Below the pieces are notes generated by a model. The model was not told the origin of the DNA, searched no databases, and was given only the letters and a program-made list of their open reading frames with translations. A stretch of DNA of 64,000 bases from Poecilobothrus nobilitatus (Eukaryota; Arthropoda; Insecta; Diptera; Dolichopodidae). The first letter of the stretch is position 1. The number at the start of each line of letters is the position of its first letter. The stretch lies in the NCBI GenBank assembly GCA_947095535.1, contig OX352773.1, positions 232,667,477-232,731,476 on the forward strand. Direction: 5' to 3'. Of this stretch, positions 36,106 to 46,525 are shown piece by piece. Position numbers and translations under genes: made by a program.

Positions 36106-36415
36106 ATTAATAAAACTTCTACAACCTTTAAGATGGAGCAATGAAATCTTAACTACGGATAGATCTTTTTTAATACTGTGGAAGAACTTTCTTATATAGC
36201 TCTATTCATTACGGAATTTTTACTTTATAGCGTTCCTTAAAATGAAAAAAGAGTTCATTAATTTTGTACAGTTTTTCTTACATAAAAAATTCTATAAAAA
36301 ATTTAAAATTTTGAAGTAAAAACAGTCATAATTCCACTAGACTTTTTATTGTCATTTTGGAAATGTGTGTCTTTGAAAGCTTGTGGCTTTACATACTGTC
36401 TTCTTTTTTTGTAAT
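36106..36415 (+). mobile_element. H1 Helentron-like relic
   Basis: Order matches the H1 ends with the middle removed: 'aaaacttctacaacctttaa', then 'tgtggaagaactttctta', then 'attgtcattttggaaatgtg' and 'gcttgtggctttacatac' just before a 'tgtcttcttttttt' tail. Confidence 0.5.
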
Positions 36416-36523
36416 TCTGGGGAATGTATTTGAAACTCCATTAAATAGCTTAAATAAAAATTTCCATGAAGTTGTCATAAACTTTTAGAAGTTGTTTTCA
36501 AATAATAGTCATTCAATAAAACA

Positions 36524-36932
36524 ATTTTTTTTTTGCCTTGTCAGTCCTATAACGAGCATAGGGCATCCACTAAGTCATTTATTATTCATATTTGACCGTT
36601 TCTGGAATCATTATTTCACTAAGCCCTTGATTACACGGCTGTAGCTATTGTACAAAACTAAGAGGCATTTCTTTAGTTCTCCTCCATTTATTATCTTACA
36701 CAAGAATTGTAGTTTTATTATTATTTTATTATTATATGATATTATTTATAATTTATAAGACATATTATTTACTTATTTTTAATTTAATTATATTATTATA
36801 ATAATTATATAATATAAGAAAAACCTATATTATTTTTTTTTATTAAACTATATGACCCAGCCAGGGTTTGAATCCGAGATTTTTCGTAAGAAAGTCCGGT
36901 GTCTTAACCACTGCACCATTGGCTGGGATGAA
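36524..36932 (-). mobile_element. tRNA-headed SINE S2, copy 1
   Basis: The head is the complement of about 36853-36932: A box TGGTGCAGTGGTTAAG, B box GGATTCAAACC, flanked by the inverted pair CCAGCCA/TGGCTGG. It is followed by an ATT-rich tract and a unique tail that ends in poly(A) (poly(T) at 36525-36534). The tail ('cataataatgattccag' type clause and 'ggatgccc...ttatagga') is shared with 43965-44100. Possible target duplication AAACAATT/AAACAGTT at 36518-36525 and 36930-36937, one mismatch. Confidence 0.65.
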
Positions 36933-37580
36933 ACAGTTGGAAAACTTCAAATGTAAATTTTACTAGAATTTAAAAATAATTTTTATTGTTGTCTAGCTGC
37001 ATAGATAGTATTTAAAAAATATAACCGATATACTTCTTTAGAGCGATTGTGTAACTACTTAAAAAAGAAACCAATTTAAATCGTGGAGTAAATGTTGACA
37101 ACAAAATGTTTACAAAAATTTCTTTTTAAATTAATTGGTTGCCAGCGTTGATAGCGTTGCCAGAGATGATCAAGACTATATTTAAATATTTCCAAAATTG
37201 ATTATCAGTTTCTGAAAATTACAAACACTATAATGATGATTAGAAAATCCTATTTTGAAATGGTTTTGAACAATAAAATCTGTATTATACATATAGCATT
37301 TCATAAATTGCTATATTAGGTATTTCTTTGTTACCTTACCTTATGTTACTCCTTTGATTATACAAATTTGGATCTGAATTGAAATGAAATCTTACCCACA
37401 TAGGCACATATATAATAAAATCTAATTACCGTTATCTACGAGAACTGCATTTATATTTAATTGTAAAGAGAAACAAGAAATCTGTTTTAAATAAGAACTT
37501 GAATTAGTCTAAAAACTTTCTACCCATCATATTTAATTTCTGATTTTAGAATTAAGAATTTAACATCATATTTACCTAAA
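36933..37580. other. A+T-rich stretch, no gene recognised
   Basis: No open frame of note and no repeat recognised; ends in CCTAAA immediately before the next SINE, a likely target-site half. Confidence 0.5.
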
Positions 37581-37770
37581 GGGACCTCGGTCGTCTAGTG
37601 GGCAAGAGCGTATAAAATACGCTGTAAACACCGAAGGGCGGGTTCAAATCCCACACATGTCGTAAGAGTTATTCCCCCTTACGACATTTACAGCCGTGCC
37701 TGGACAGGAAAGGCTGTGTAATTTCCTGTCCAAATTTATGTGGCAGAGAAATGCTTTAAAAAAAAAAAAA
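37581..37770 (+). mobile_element. tRNA-derived SINE S3, full-length copy
   Basis: 190-bp element. tRNA-like head (37581-37660) with 'tcgtctagtgggcaagag' as A-box region and GGGTTCAAATCC as B box. The body has two strong stems, GTCGTAAG/CTTACGAC and TGGACAGGAAA/TTTCCTGTCCA. It ends in a 13-base poly(A) tail. CCTAAA occurs directly before the head and again just after the tail, a plausible target duplication. Relatives lie at 49876-49945 (-) and 56802-56920 (+). The head is not a normal cloverleaf. Confidence 0.85.
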
Positions 37771-38826
37771 TTCCCTAAAAACCACTTTAATTTACAAAAT
37801 CTCACTAAACTAAATTTGTTTTAAGAACTTCTATCACAATTAGTTTAGTTAATGTTTCTTTTTAAAATATTATATTATACGAGTATTTCGGAATGCTCGG
37901 ATGATTGAGTATAAGTTTTAATAATCGTTATTTAAACCGTTAAATAAAGTTTTATTAAATATTGTACAGGTCGTAAACATTAACATTCGACAATCAATGA
38001 CATTCGTATGTTTTAAGATACAAGCCTGGAACCTATTGATTACCGATACATTAGCCTACATAAGTAAAAAAGAAATAAAAGTGCATTCCATATTTTTTCA
38101 TTTGCAATTATTATGTCCTTAGCTGTTGTGTTTATAACATACTATATACAGTTAATGTAATGTTTATTATTAATGTAATTTTTTTTTCTATTTCAAAGTA
38201 AAAAAAGGGACATATCAGATGATTTTGATTTTGTTTGTGTGTATATAACTTTTATTTTTATTATTTTATATTATGTTAAACGGACAAAGATTTTTGTAAC
38301 TTTAATTCTCATCAATCATATTTTTACAAGGATTCTTTCAAGAAAAGCACATATTATTATTATTATAATGAAAAATAATATTTTCTGAATCAGTACATTT
38401 TATTGTTTAAAATGTGTGTTTTTTTTTCTTTCGTTAAATTTATTGAAAGTCAGCACTTTCATATTATAAGATTTTTAGATACATACATAGATATATTATG
38501 GTGGTATAAAAAGAACCAAAATTATTATATTAATATATTCTATATTGCACATATACTTATACATAAATATGTTAAAACAGATATTATATTTATTTTTACA
38601 CACAATCTAAATTATTAAAAAGAAACGAGAAAAGGAAAGAAAATTTAAAAGTTTTTCTACAGAAAATAACTTGTATATGTAATATTTTTCTTTCCAAGGA
38701 AAAGTATATTTTCTTTTTCAATCTGAAAAATTTCCTTCAAACGGTTTTTACTGTTAACAAACTTTAATAATTTACAAGGACAAAAATATTAAGGATCTTC
38801 AAGATTAGGTATACTTGTTGTAGGTA
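37771..38826. other. A+T-rich stretch, no gene recognised
   Basis: No coding or repeat signal supported; a 71-codon + strand frame (38403-38618) is Ile/Tyr/Phe-rich low complexity. Confidence 0.5.
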
Positions 38827-38934
38827 CAGGGTGGACGATATTGAACTGACTGATTTGAAATGCTTATAATTTTTTATTTTTTTTTTTTTTTTGCAGATAA
38901 TAAAGAATTTTATAAAATTTTATAATGTCATCAT

Positions 38935-39600
38935 ACTCAGTGCAAGAACGTGTAAAAATTATTGAATTTTATTATATGTTTTCGGACGATCAATTTTTCG
39001 AACAATCTCATTATGAACGATAAAGCACATTTTCATTTAAATGGATATGTCAATAAAGAAAATTGCCAAATTTGGGGTACGGAGATGCGAGAGCAATACA
39101 TCAGCGACAACTACACCTTCTTAGATGGATTGTAATTGTCGCTGATGCACTGTTGGGTACTGTTGTCTGCTTGGTGTGGAATTATGGCTGATAGAGTTAT
39201 AGATCCATATTTTTTCGAAAATGAAACTGAGCATCCAGAAACTGTTCCTGGGGCGGTGTACCAAACCATGTTGGAAAATTTTTTACACCCGGTAGTTCTC
39301 AGTAATCGAAACATATGACTCCACCTCATACTACTAAAGATACAATGCCGATTCTGCGAAAACTTTTCGATGACTGGATAATTTCAAAAAATACAAATTT
39401 CCCGTGGCCTCTTCGTTCTCGAGATTTGACGGCGCCTAATTTTTTTCTTGTGGGTTTTCTTGAAGGAACGGCTTTACGTTAATAAATCACAAAACATTCA
39501 GGAACTAAAGCCGAATATTCACACAGAAATAATTCCGCAATATAATGCAAAATATCTTAAAAAGAGTCATTAACTGCCAAGAGAAAAATCCAAGCCATTT
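38935..39600 (+). pseudogene. Mariner-type transposase remnant, deleted and catalytically broken
   Basis: The first 17 codons (MSSYSVQERVKIIEFYY) are followed at about 38985 by the catalytic core, so most of the DNA-binding region has been deleted. Recognisable blocks in shifting frames are NDKAHFHLNGYVNKENC (first Asp kept), WCGIMADRVI-PYFFENE, and LRSRDLTAPNFFL. In the last block the third catalytic Asp is Asn. The block expected to hold the second Asp contains a stop and no Asp-Gly pair. Several frameshifts separate the blocks. It can only be mobilised in trans, if at all. Confidence 0.85.
39099..39147. repeat. 12-bp perfect inverted repeat inside the transposase remnant
   Basis: CATCAGCGACAA (39099-39110) and TTGTCGCTGATG (39136-39147) with a 25-bp spacer. 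It lies at a point where the protein alignment is disrupted, so it is probably a scar of templated repair rather than a functional site. Confidence 0.85.
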
Positions 39601-39711
39601 ATAGGTTGTCATTTTTCACACTTAACTTAAAAAAATTTAATAATTTATACTTTCAGTTAAAGAAAAAAAAATATGAATTTCATATCAGTCAGTCGAAGTT
39701 GAGCCACCCTG

Positions 39712-40589
39712 TATTTGGTATATGTTCACAGCTAATGTAAAAAAATTACAAATAAATTAATTTTACAAAGGCTTTACATTTTTACAATTTTCTAGGCTAT
39801 TGCAGTATAATTAAATACTAATATATAATTTTGACATTATTAAAGAAAATCAATGGAGGCTAAAACTACTTGAGTAACTAATTAATAAACTTTTATATTT
39901 TTTTTACATTTTTTCATCCATAACCACTATGGATGCGTTCACGGTAACAGTTGAGCCTTTCCTGACCTGATTATGAAATCCCTTATTATATTTTTTTCAT
40001 TGTAGTTAAAAAATTTTAAGACATCGATATCTGCAATAGGATGTAGATAACTATTAATAGGCCCCAGATTTAACAGAGCCCCTATGCAAAAAGTTTTTCG
40101 TCTTTAACTTTTATAAAAAATGTATATCTATAGTAAGTTTATAGTTTGTGTGACGGCACATATTTGGCGCTTCTAAAATAAATAAAAAACATAAAAATAA
40201 ATATTTTTAATTTTACTACTTACTTAATATTTAGTTGATTGTCGATGACAATAATATATGAAACCATAATAATATGGTTTTAGACTTGGTCAGATTTTTA
40301 ACAAAAATAACAGATTAACAAAAAATAATTATAATTTTTTGTCAACTACCATTTTAACCTTTTTCGAAATTTGTGAGGAAAATATATATTTACATTTCAT
40401 TTTACCTTTACAGACAACTTACTTCAAACAAATTGAGAGAATTTAAAAACTTTTTGTTTGACATTTCAGATTAAAGGGTTTAAAAGACATTATGAATATG
40501 TTGTATATATTCGAAGTCAGGGTGTTTTACAATTCTGCTTAAAACTTGATTTATTTATTTGTTTTTCATCATATTTTTATAATTAATTT
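39712..40589. other. A+T-rich stretch, no gene recognised
   Basis: No open frame or repeat supported between the mariner remnant and the next H1 element. Confidence 0.5.
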
Positions 40590-41883
40590 TTAGCACATTT
40601 TCAAAAAAATTTTGAAAAAATGTGCTTATTAGTTTCACTCTGTCCGTCCGTCCGTCTGTTTACAAAACTTCTACACCGTTAAAGATAAAGAAAAAAAATT
40701 TTAACCATAGGTAGGTCTCATAAAAAAAATAATTTTGTGGAACAACTTTTTCATGTAGCCCCCCCCATTACGGAGCTACAGCCCCACAAACTTTGAAAAA
40801 GCCCTATTTTTAAATGCATATATCTTATGTTCTGCTTAAGATTTTTTCAATCTGAAAACGTCAATCAACAGGTATTTCTTTTATCTTTGTAAATTAATAT
40901 CAAAATTATACAATTTTTTTAAATTTAGTATTTAAATTTACCGTTATGTGAAAACCCAATTTTGCATGATTTTTCTACTTTCATAACTCCGGCACGCTTC
41001 TAGATAGAAGCTTGAAATTTTGAGGCAAGAAAGAACTTTTAGAATTAGTATAAGTTTGCTCAGAAAATTTTTTCGGACCACCCCTTGTTTATGAGCTATT
41101 AGGGCTTAAAAATTGAAAATTTGCTATTTTTAAACACCTGTAACTTAGGAACCTGTACACATTTTACTTCTGCAAGATATAAAAATTAAAGCTACTATAA
41201 TATATTTTTACGTGTGTTAAAGGTTTATTTTAGTTGTAAAGGGTTCCAAAGTTGCAGCTCTTCAAAATTGCGAAAAAGCCCCATTTTCAGATGTATATAT
41301 CTCGGGCTCTGCGTAATAATTTTGCAATCTAAAACCGCCAGAAGATCGAAAATTTTATTATCTATATAAAACAATATCAAAATTATGTAATATTTTGTAA
41401 TTTACTATTTAAATTTACCGTTATGTGAAAACCACATTTTGCATGAAATTTCTTTTTTCATAACTCCGGCACCTCTCTAGAGAGGAACCTGTAATTTTGA
41501 GACAAGAAAGAACTTTTAGAATTAATATAAGTTTCCTCAGAAAATTTTTTGGTAACACTCCCTCTTTAAGAGTTATTACGCCTCAAAAATTGAAAATTTT
41601 CTATTTTTAGACACCTGTAACTAAGGCACCTGCACAAATTTTTCTTCGGCAAGACATGAAAATTAAAGGTTCGATAATATACTTTTACGTGTGTTAACGG
41701 CTTTTCTTAGTTATATAGGATTCCGGACTTATGGCCCCTCAAAATTTCAAAAATGTCCTATTTTCACATTTTTTCTTATTACATGAAATTTTCAAATTTT
41801 TGTGTAAGTCACACTTCTAAACAGTTTGTATTCAGCTTTGGAAATGTGCGCTTTTAAAAACCGTTGGTTTACATTCTACCTTG
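40590..41883 (+). mobile_element. H1 Helentron-like element, two-module full-length copy
   Basis: Reference + strand copy (1294 bp). The 5' end TTAGCACATTTTC closes a hairpin with AAAAAATGTGCT. It is followed by 'tattagtttcactctg', a (GTCC)n tract (40643-40660), 'cttctacaccgttaaag' and two related body modules of about 0.48 kb. The 3' end is 'ggaaatgtgcgcttttaaa', then the hairpin AAACC-GTT-GGTTT and the tail 'acattctaccttg' (41883) in a T-rich flank. The subterminal inverted repeats are AGCACATTT at the 5' end and GGAAATGTGC at the 3' end. There is no Rep, helicase or endonuclease gene, so movement would need an autonomous partner. Confidence 0.88.
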
Positions 41884-43871
41884 TTTAAATTTAATTTGAT
41901 TTAGAATGAAAGTTAATAACCGTAAGCTCAGTAAACTTCAAAGATTACATGATATATTGTATATATTTAATGTATTTACCCTATATGATTTTATTTTTTT
42001 ATTTTTGGATTTTTCTTAGAATCAATTATAAGTTTTTTAATTACAACAGAAAAATTCATAAAAAAAAAATCTGCTGTCTCCACCACAGGACCGACCGCCA
42101 CTACACGAAAAATACAATGCCAAAATTTATAGATTTTTTACATAATAATTTATATCAAAGCAAAATAACTTCTAATAATTTAACAACATTTTGTTTTATT
42201 CAATAAGAATAATACGCAATGAAGTCGTAAAAATATATGTGCATTCATTTATACATCCATTTACATTATTATGTAATGTATATGATTTTTTTTCATTCAA
42301 AAATATTAGAAGTAAAAAATAATAAAAACTGTAAACAAATACAAAATAAACAATATAAGATTAATATTGAATCTGCTAACAAAAATTTTACCGTTTTAAT
42401 TTTATGTCATCAACAAAAGAATAATATGCATAGTACATATTACAAGTACATATTAATATTATGTATCTACATATATAAATTTTTAGAGATATAAAACAAA
42501 AAACAAAAAAAAATTGTTCATATAAATTTATATGGAGTGTTATGTATGAAATTTGGACTTAGAAAAACAATTAAATAAAAGTTAAAGTTAGTCGGATCAA
42601 AAAATGTTTTATGGCAAATTTGTTGCTCTTTACTTGTGTAACAACTTTTTCTAAATAATTTTTCTAATAATATTTTTCTGTTACGAAATATTCGTAAAAA
42701 ACTTAAAAAGTACCTACACTAGTAAACTACCATTGCGGTTGTCTGATTTGCTCCAAAAGCTTATCAATCCGAGATATTTACATCAAAACAAACATTAAAT
42801 ATGAAATTGCAAAAAATTCCGCACAGTCGTTTAAGCTGTACACGTACCCACAGACATACCCACCCACACAAACACACACACACACAGACATACAGATGGA
42901 CATCATGCTAAAAAAATTTTTACAGCCTTCTCCACACCGGAGTAGTGCATATTATCCGAAATCTCGGGTACAAATTTTTAGTATGAAAACAATACCTACC
43001 TTATACACTAATGTATGCGGTCTGTAAAAAACTATGAATATATATATTATTACTTATATGTACATATATAATGGATTATATTGTACATAATATTACTTAT
43101 ATATCTTAATTATTAATTTTATTAGTTCTGAGAAAATTAATATTAAATAGCTAAAAACGATAAAATACTCAATATGTACTCAATACTCAAACCTCAAAAA
43201 TGTTTTTTTTTTTTAAATAGTTGATGTTATTTTTAAATTTTGAATAAAATTAAAGCGTATTTACTTAACGATTATGTATGTACATACATTAAATTTTTTG
43301 TTAACTTTTCACTCTTAAGTCTAACCCATAAAGTTAATAAAGACTTCTTAAAAAATTAGTTCTAGAAAAACTTCGGAAAAGCGTCTTATAAAATTTTTCT
43401 AATAATAATAATACTTGTCTCTGAATTTCCTACTGTCAACAAAAAATATAAAAGATACAAAACTTTATAAATTTGTTTTAATGTAGATATGCATTATTTT
43501 AATATACTATTATATACATATATAGGCACATATAACAGGATCAATAATATAATGTTACAAACTAGAACTCTACATGTGAATTAAAATATAAAAAAGAAAT
43601 TAAATTTGGGAAAATGATTAGCACCTGAAGTGTTTACTATATAAACATTTTTGTTTTTCGATAATACGAGTATAACAAAAAAAAATTATTTCACAACATT
43701 TTTTATTATCTACTTTAGATTTTTTAAAAAGTTATTTACTTCAGATTCAACAAAAAACTTCCCCAATTTTAAAGGGTCCCTTCAATTCTACAGAACTACA
43801 GAATTAAATTATTTCCTTTAAAAAAGCAAAATACTGTAATAAAATATAACATTTTGTTTTAAAAAAATAAA
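41884..43871. other. A+T-rich stretch with a C-rich patch and a (CA)n segment
   Basis: A short C/A-rich patch at 42070-42120 has an acceptor-like 'ctgctgtctccaccacag' but only short open frames after it. Near 42840-42890 a CA-rich segment is followed by 'caccggagtagtgcat' and 'aaatctcgggtac', which looks like a decayed interspersed repeat. No gene is supported. Confidence 0.4.
42860..42892. repeat. (CA)n microsatellite
   Basis: About seven CA units with flanking CCCA and GACA variants, inside a probable decayed repeat. Confidence 0.8.
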
Positions 43872-43964
43872 CAAGTTAGAGTATAAATCAAAGGTTTTTA
43901 ATAGAGCACATTTTACAAAAAAAGTATCTAAAACAGTTTGGAATTTGTGACTTGCACTAAAATT

Positions 43965-44100
43965 ACAGATGACGGGTAATCAACAGCTTAGTGGAATAAT
44001 GATTCCAGAAACTGAAGCTTAGTCAAATATGAATAATAAATGATTTTAATGGATGCCCGCTATACTCCTTATAGGAGTGCCAAGGACAGAAAAAAAAAAA
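43965..44100 (+). mobile_element. SINE S2, 5'-truncated copy with 9-bp target duplication
   Basis: 136-bp insertion flanked by perfect ACTAAAATT duplications (43956-43964 and 44101-44109) and ending in an 11-base poly(A). The body corresponds to the tail of S2 at 36524-36630 in reverse complement ('aataatgattccagaaac', 'tcaaatatgaataataaat', 'ggatgccc', 'ttatagga'). The tRNA head is absent, consistent with incomplete reverse transcription. Confidence 0.88.
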
Positions 44101-44640
44101 ACTAAAATTCCTAAGTTTTCTTAGAATGTTATATGTAACAAAAATGTTAAAAATGAAAAGAACCTCTTTAGTTTTAAGAAAAAGTGTACAATTAAAAAAA
44201 CCGCTTACTTAATGGAAGACATATAAAAACATTGACTTTGAAAAAAATTGTACAGATGTGTAAGTTAAAGGTATGAACATAATAAATTTTCAATTTTTTA
44301 CCTTTTAATGGATATTAAGCGGAAAGAGATATAGAAAAAAAATATATTAATTCCTAAGAGATGTTTTTTTTCTTTAAATTTTATAATTTTAATTAAAATC
44401 GTTCCGGCAATATGAAGAAAGCAAAATCATGTAAAATTTTATTTTCCCATAACGGTAAATTTAAAATTTAAAAACAATACTATTTAAATTAGGATATGGA
44501 TTTATAAAGTTATAATAAATTCCTGAGATACAAACATTTTAAAATAGGATTTTTTCAAAGTTTGAGGAACTGTAGCTTCTTAACACCGTTGTAAGGAAGA
44601 GTTATATAAAATAGTTATTCTACAACATTAATATGATGCC

Positions 44641-45670
44641 TCTTTATACCCGTACGATAGGATCGGGTATAATAAAATTACTCCTCCGTTTGTAACACCT
44701 CGAAATAAGCGAGCTTTGATATACCTTCAAAGGTATGGATCGGATCAGAAAAAAATTCTAAGACGTTTGAGCCATGTCCGTCCGTCCGTCCGTCAGCACG
44801 CTAACTCAAAAACTAAGAAAGCTAGAATCTTGAAATTTACACAAAATATTCTGGGAGTAATTTGTAGGTTCCCTATTTTTTTGGTTGAGTTTGGACCAAA
44901 ACTTAGGGTAGCTCTCGAACAGTTAACTTTTTTTTGATCCCCACATTTTTTTTGAAATAGAGATATGAAATTTTAACTGCTGATATATCTTACAAAAATA
45001 TTAATTTTATTTTTAATAACTTTTTTTTGCGTAGTACAAAAAAATGTAAATAAATAAACAACATAACGGTTGCTTGAAGAATTTTTATTTATATGATATT
45101 GATATACATACATACTTATATAATATCATGTTTATTTACATATCGTATATGTCACTGATGAATGAATGATAAGAGTATAGATGTATATTATATAGCGCCG
45201 TATTTACATACATACATATATGTATTTTATTGTACATAATATAAGAAATTATTCTATGAATGGAAATATTTTTAAAGAAATATTGCAATGTATGGCGATA
45301 TATATACTTATAACAACATAAATATTCTATGTACGCATTAATATAATATAATATTTAAAATTATATTTACTATTTTGTACTTAGTAAATTTAATATACAT
45401 TTACCGCTTAGTATTAAATGGTACTATAGAATATTTGAAAAAGTTTTGGATTGATAATCGTTATGTGGAAGGTTAAAATCTGCTTTTGAAGAATGTATAA
45501 ACATATAGTTTGAATATATGACTCATGGTACAGTGGTTAAGTCGCTAACCTTTCAATCGGTCTTGGGTTCAAACCCCGGTCAGGTCATAAATAAAAAATA
45601 TGTAGTACTTTTATATCGTAATAATGTATATCGTATAATTAATACTAGTAATAATAATAAGAATAATAAT

Positions 45671-45701
<31 letters not shown>

Positions 45702-46396
45702 GTAATAATAATAACAATAATTATAATAATAATAATAGCTGCTACAGTGGAGCCATCTTTGCTTATTTCATGCAAGTAAGGTGTTATATACGTTGCACGT
45801 TGTAATTCACTGATGGCGCTGACTCTGTAGTAAAATAATAATAATATTAATAAGAATATTAATACCAATAATAACAGCCGCTACAGTGACAGTGGGGGTT
45901 GCCTTCAATAATTACCTCATGTAGTAATATATACTACTACTACATGTTGTAACTGTTGTGACGGCTTTAGTCACTCTTAGCAAAATAATAATAATAGGCG
46001 GATTCATTGTTTCCTTACAGTCCCACTCCCAATTCAATGTTTCCGTATCCATTTTTCTATCCTTTCCTATCCCTACTCCCTAGCCAATATACTGCGTTCG
46101 CAGGCAAGGGTTTCATCCCACTATATTGGCTAAAGGGGGAGGTGGGTTTAGTCAGTAAGAATCTGACACTATCAAGGGGTATTTCTTGGTGTCTTTGGAA
46201 GATTCCCACCTCCCTTAGGAAAAAAAAACAATGTACAAGCCATAGTTCTAGAAATTATAAAATTCACCCAAATTATTTTAAAATACTAAAATATTAAAAA
46301 AATAATATTATAAGCAGAGTGACAGGCTGTGAACATACTAACGGTTCGTACGGGCATCTAAGAGCTGACAAAGGCAACTGTATTCTTCCTCGTTTT
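44641..46396 (+). mobile_element. H2 Helentron/DINE-1-like element, copy 2, carrying a SINE
   Basis: The 5' end has ATACCCGTACGA (44646-44657), which pairs with 'tcgggtat' to give a 7-bp ATACCCG/CGGGTAT hairpin. It is followed by 'gagccatgtccgtccg' with a GTCC tract (about 44776-44795). The 3' end has the inverted match 'tcgtacgggcat' (46346-46357), a hairpin arm pair near 'gctgacaaaggcaact', and the tail 'gtattcttcctcg'. The H1-like body of copy 1 (14420-14940) is deleted here. The element is split by SINE S1 at about 45520-46230. Without it, the sequence aligns end to end with 14955-15541. Confidence 0.82.
45520..46230 (+). mobile_element. tRNA-headed SINE-like retroelement S1, copy 2
   Basis: The head (45520-45588) has A box TGGTACAGTGGTTAAG and B box GGGTTCAAACC, then a TAA tract (45643-45739) and the body with the stem TAGCCAATATA (46081-46091)/TATATTGGCTA (46122-46132). 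A poly(A) of nine is at 46220-46228. The other H2 copy shows the unoccupied site ('gaatatatgtacaaccc' at 15377-15393), which defines the insertion to within a few bases. At most a 2-3-base ATG duplication is visible. Confidence 0.82.
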
Positions 46397-46525
46397 TTAT
46401 GAGATCTGGTAAAACTTTAAATGCTCTATAATTAACTGTGTTGAAGTTTTGTATACAGACAGATGATCGAACAAACGAACATACTGAAACTAATAAGCAA
46501 AATTTTTCAAATCTGTTTTAAAAAA

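Larger units (their letters stand above)
38827..39711 (+). mobile_element. Tc1/mariner element, internally deleted, with TA duplication
   Basis: 885 bp from CAGGGTGG (38827) to CCACCCTG (39711), with TA on both sides (38825-38826 and 39712-39713). The inverted ends also share 'actgactgat' and 'tgaaat', giving about 32 bp with several mismatches. The family differs from the element at 9558: the TIRs and the first transposase residues are unrelated. The internal gene is wrecked. Confidence 0.88.
43872..46525 (-). mobile_element. H1 Helentron-like relic interrupted by H2 and a SINE
   Basis: The H1 3' half is 43872-44640 ('caagttagagtataaatc', 'gagcacattttacaaa', later 'ccataacggtaaatttaa' and 'gaggaactgtagcttctt'). 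Its 5' part resumes at 46397 ('tttttatgagatctgg', 'gttgaagttttgtata', 'cagacagatgatcgaac', 'ctgaaactaataagc'). The gap is exactly the H2 element 44641-46396. A SINE fragment interrupts the 3' half at 43965-44100. The H1 sequence is clearly more diverged than the copies at 40590 and 58380, as expected for the oldest layer. Confidence 0.75.

Noticed and set aside
36853..36932. Possible functional tRNA gene with a CCAGCCA/TGGCTGG pair
   Set aside because: The pair is out of register with the A and B box positions of a cloverleaf, and the block is joined to an ATT tract and poly(A) tail shared with another SINE copy.
42070..42206. Exon after an acceptor-like 'ctgctgtctccaccacag'
   Set aside because: A terminal exon joined in phase to the 18772 exon would add only about 14 residues before a stop. 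The longer frame has no domain, and the distance and intervening elements make the link unsupported.
45611..45868. Open frame with a long Ile run on the minus strand
   Set aside because: Translation of the TAA/ATT microsatellite inside SINE S1.
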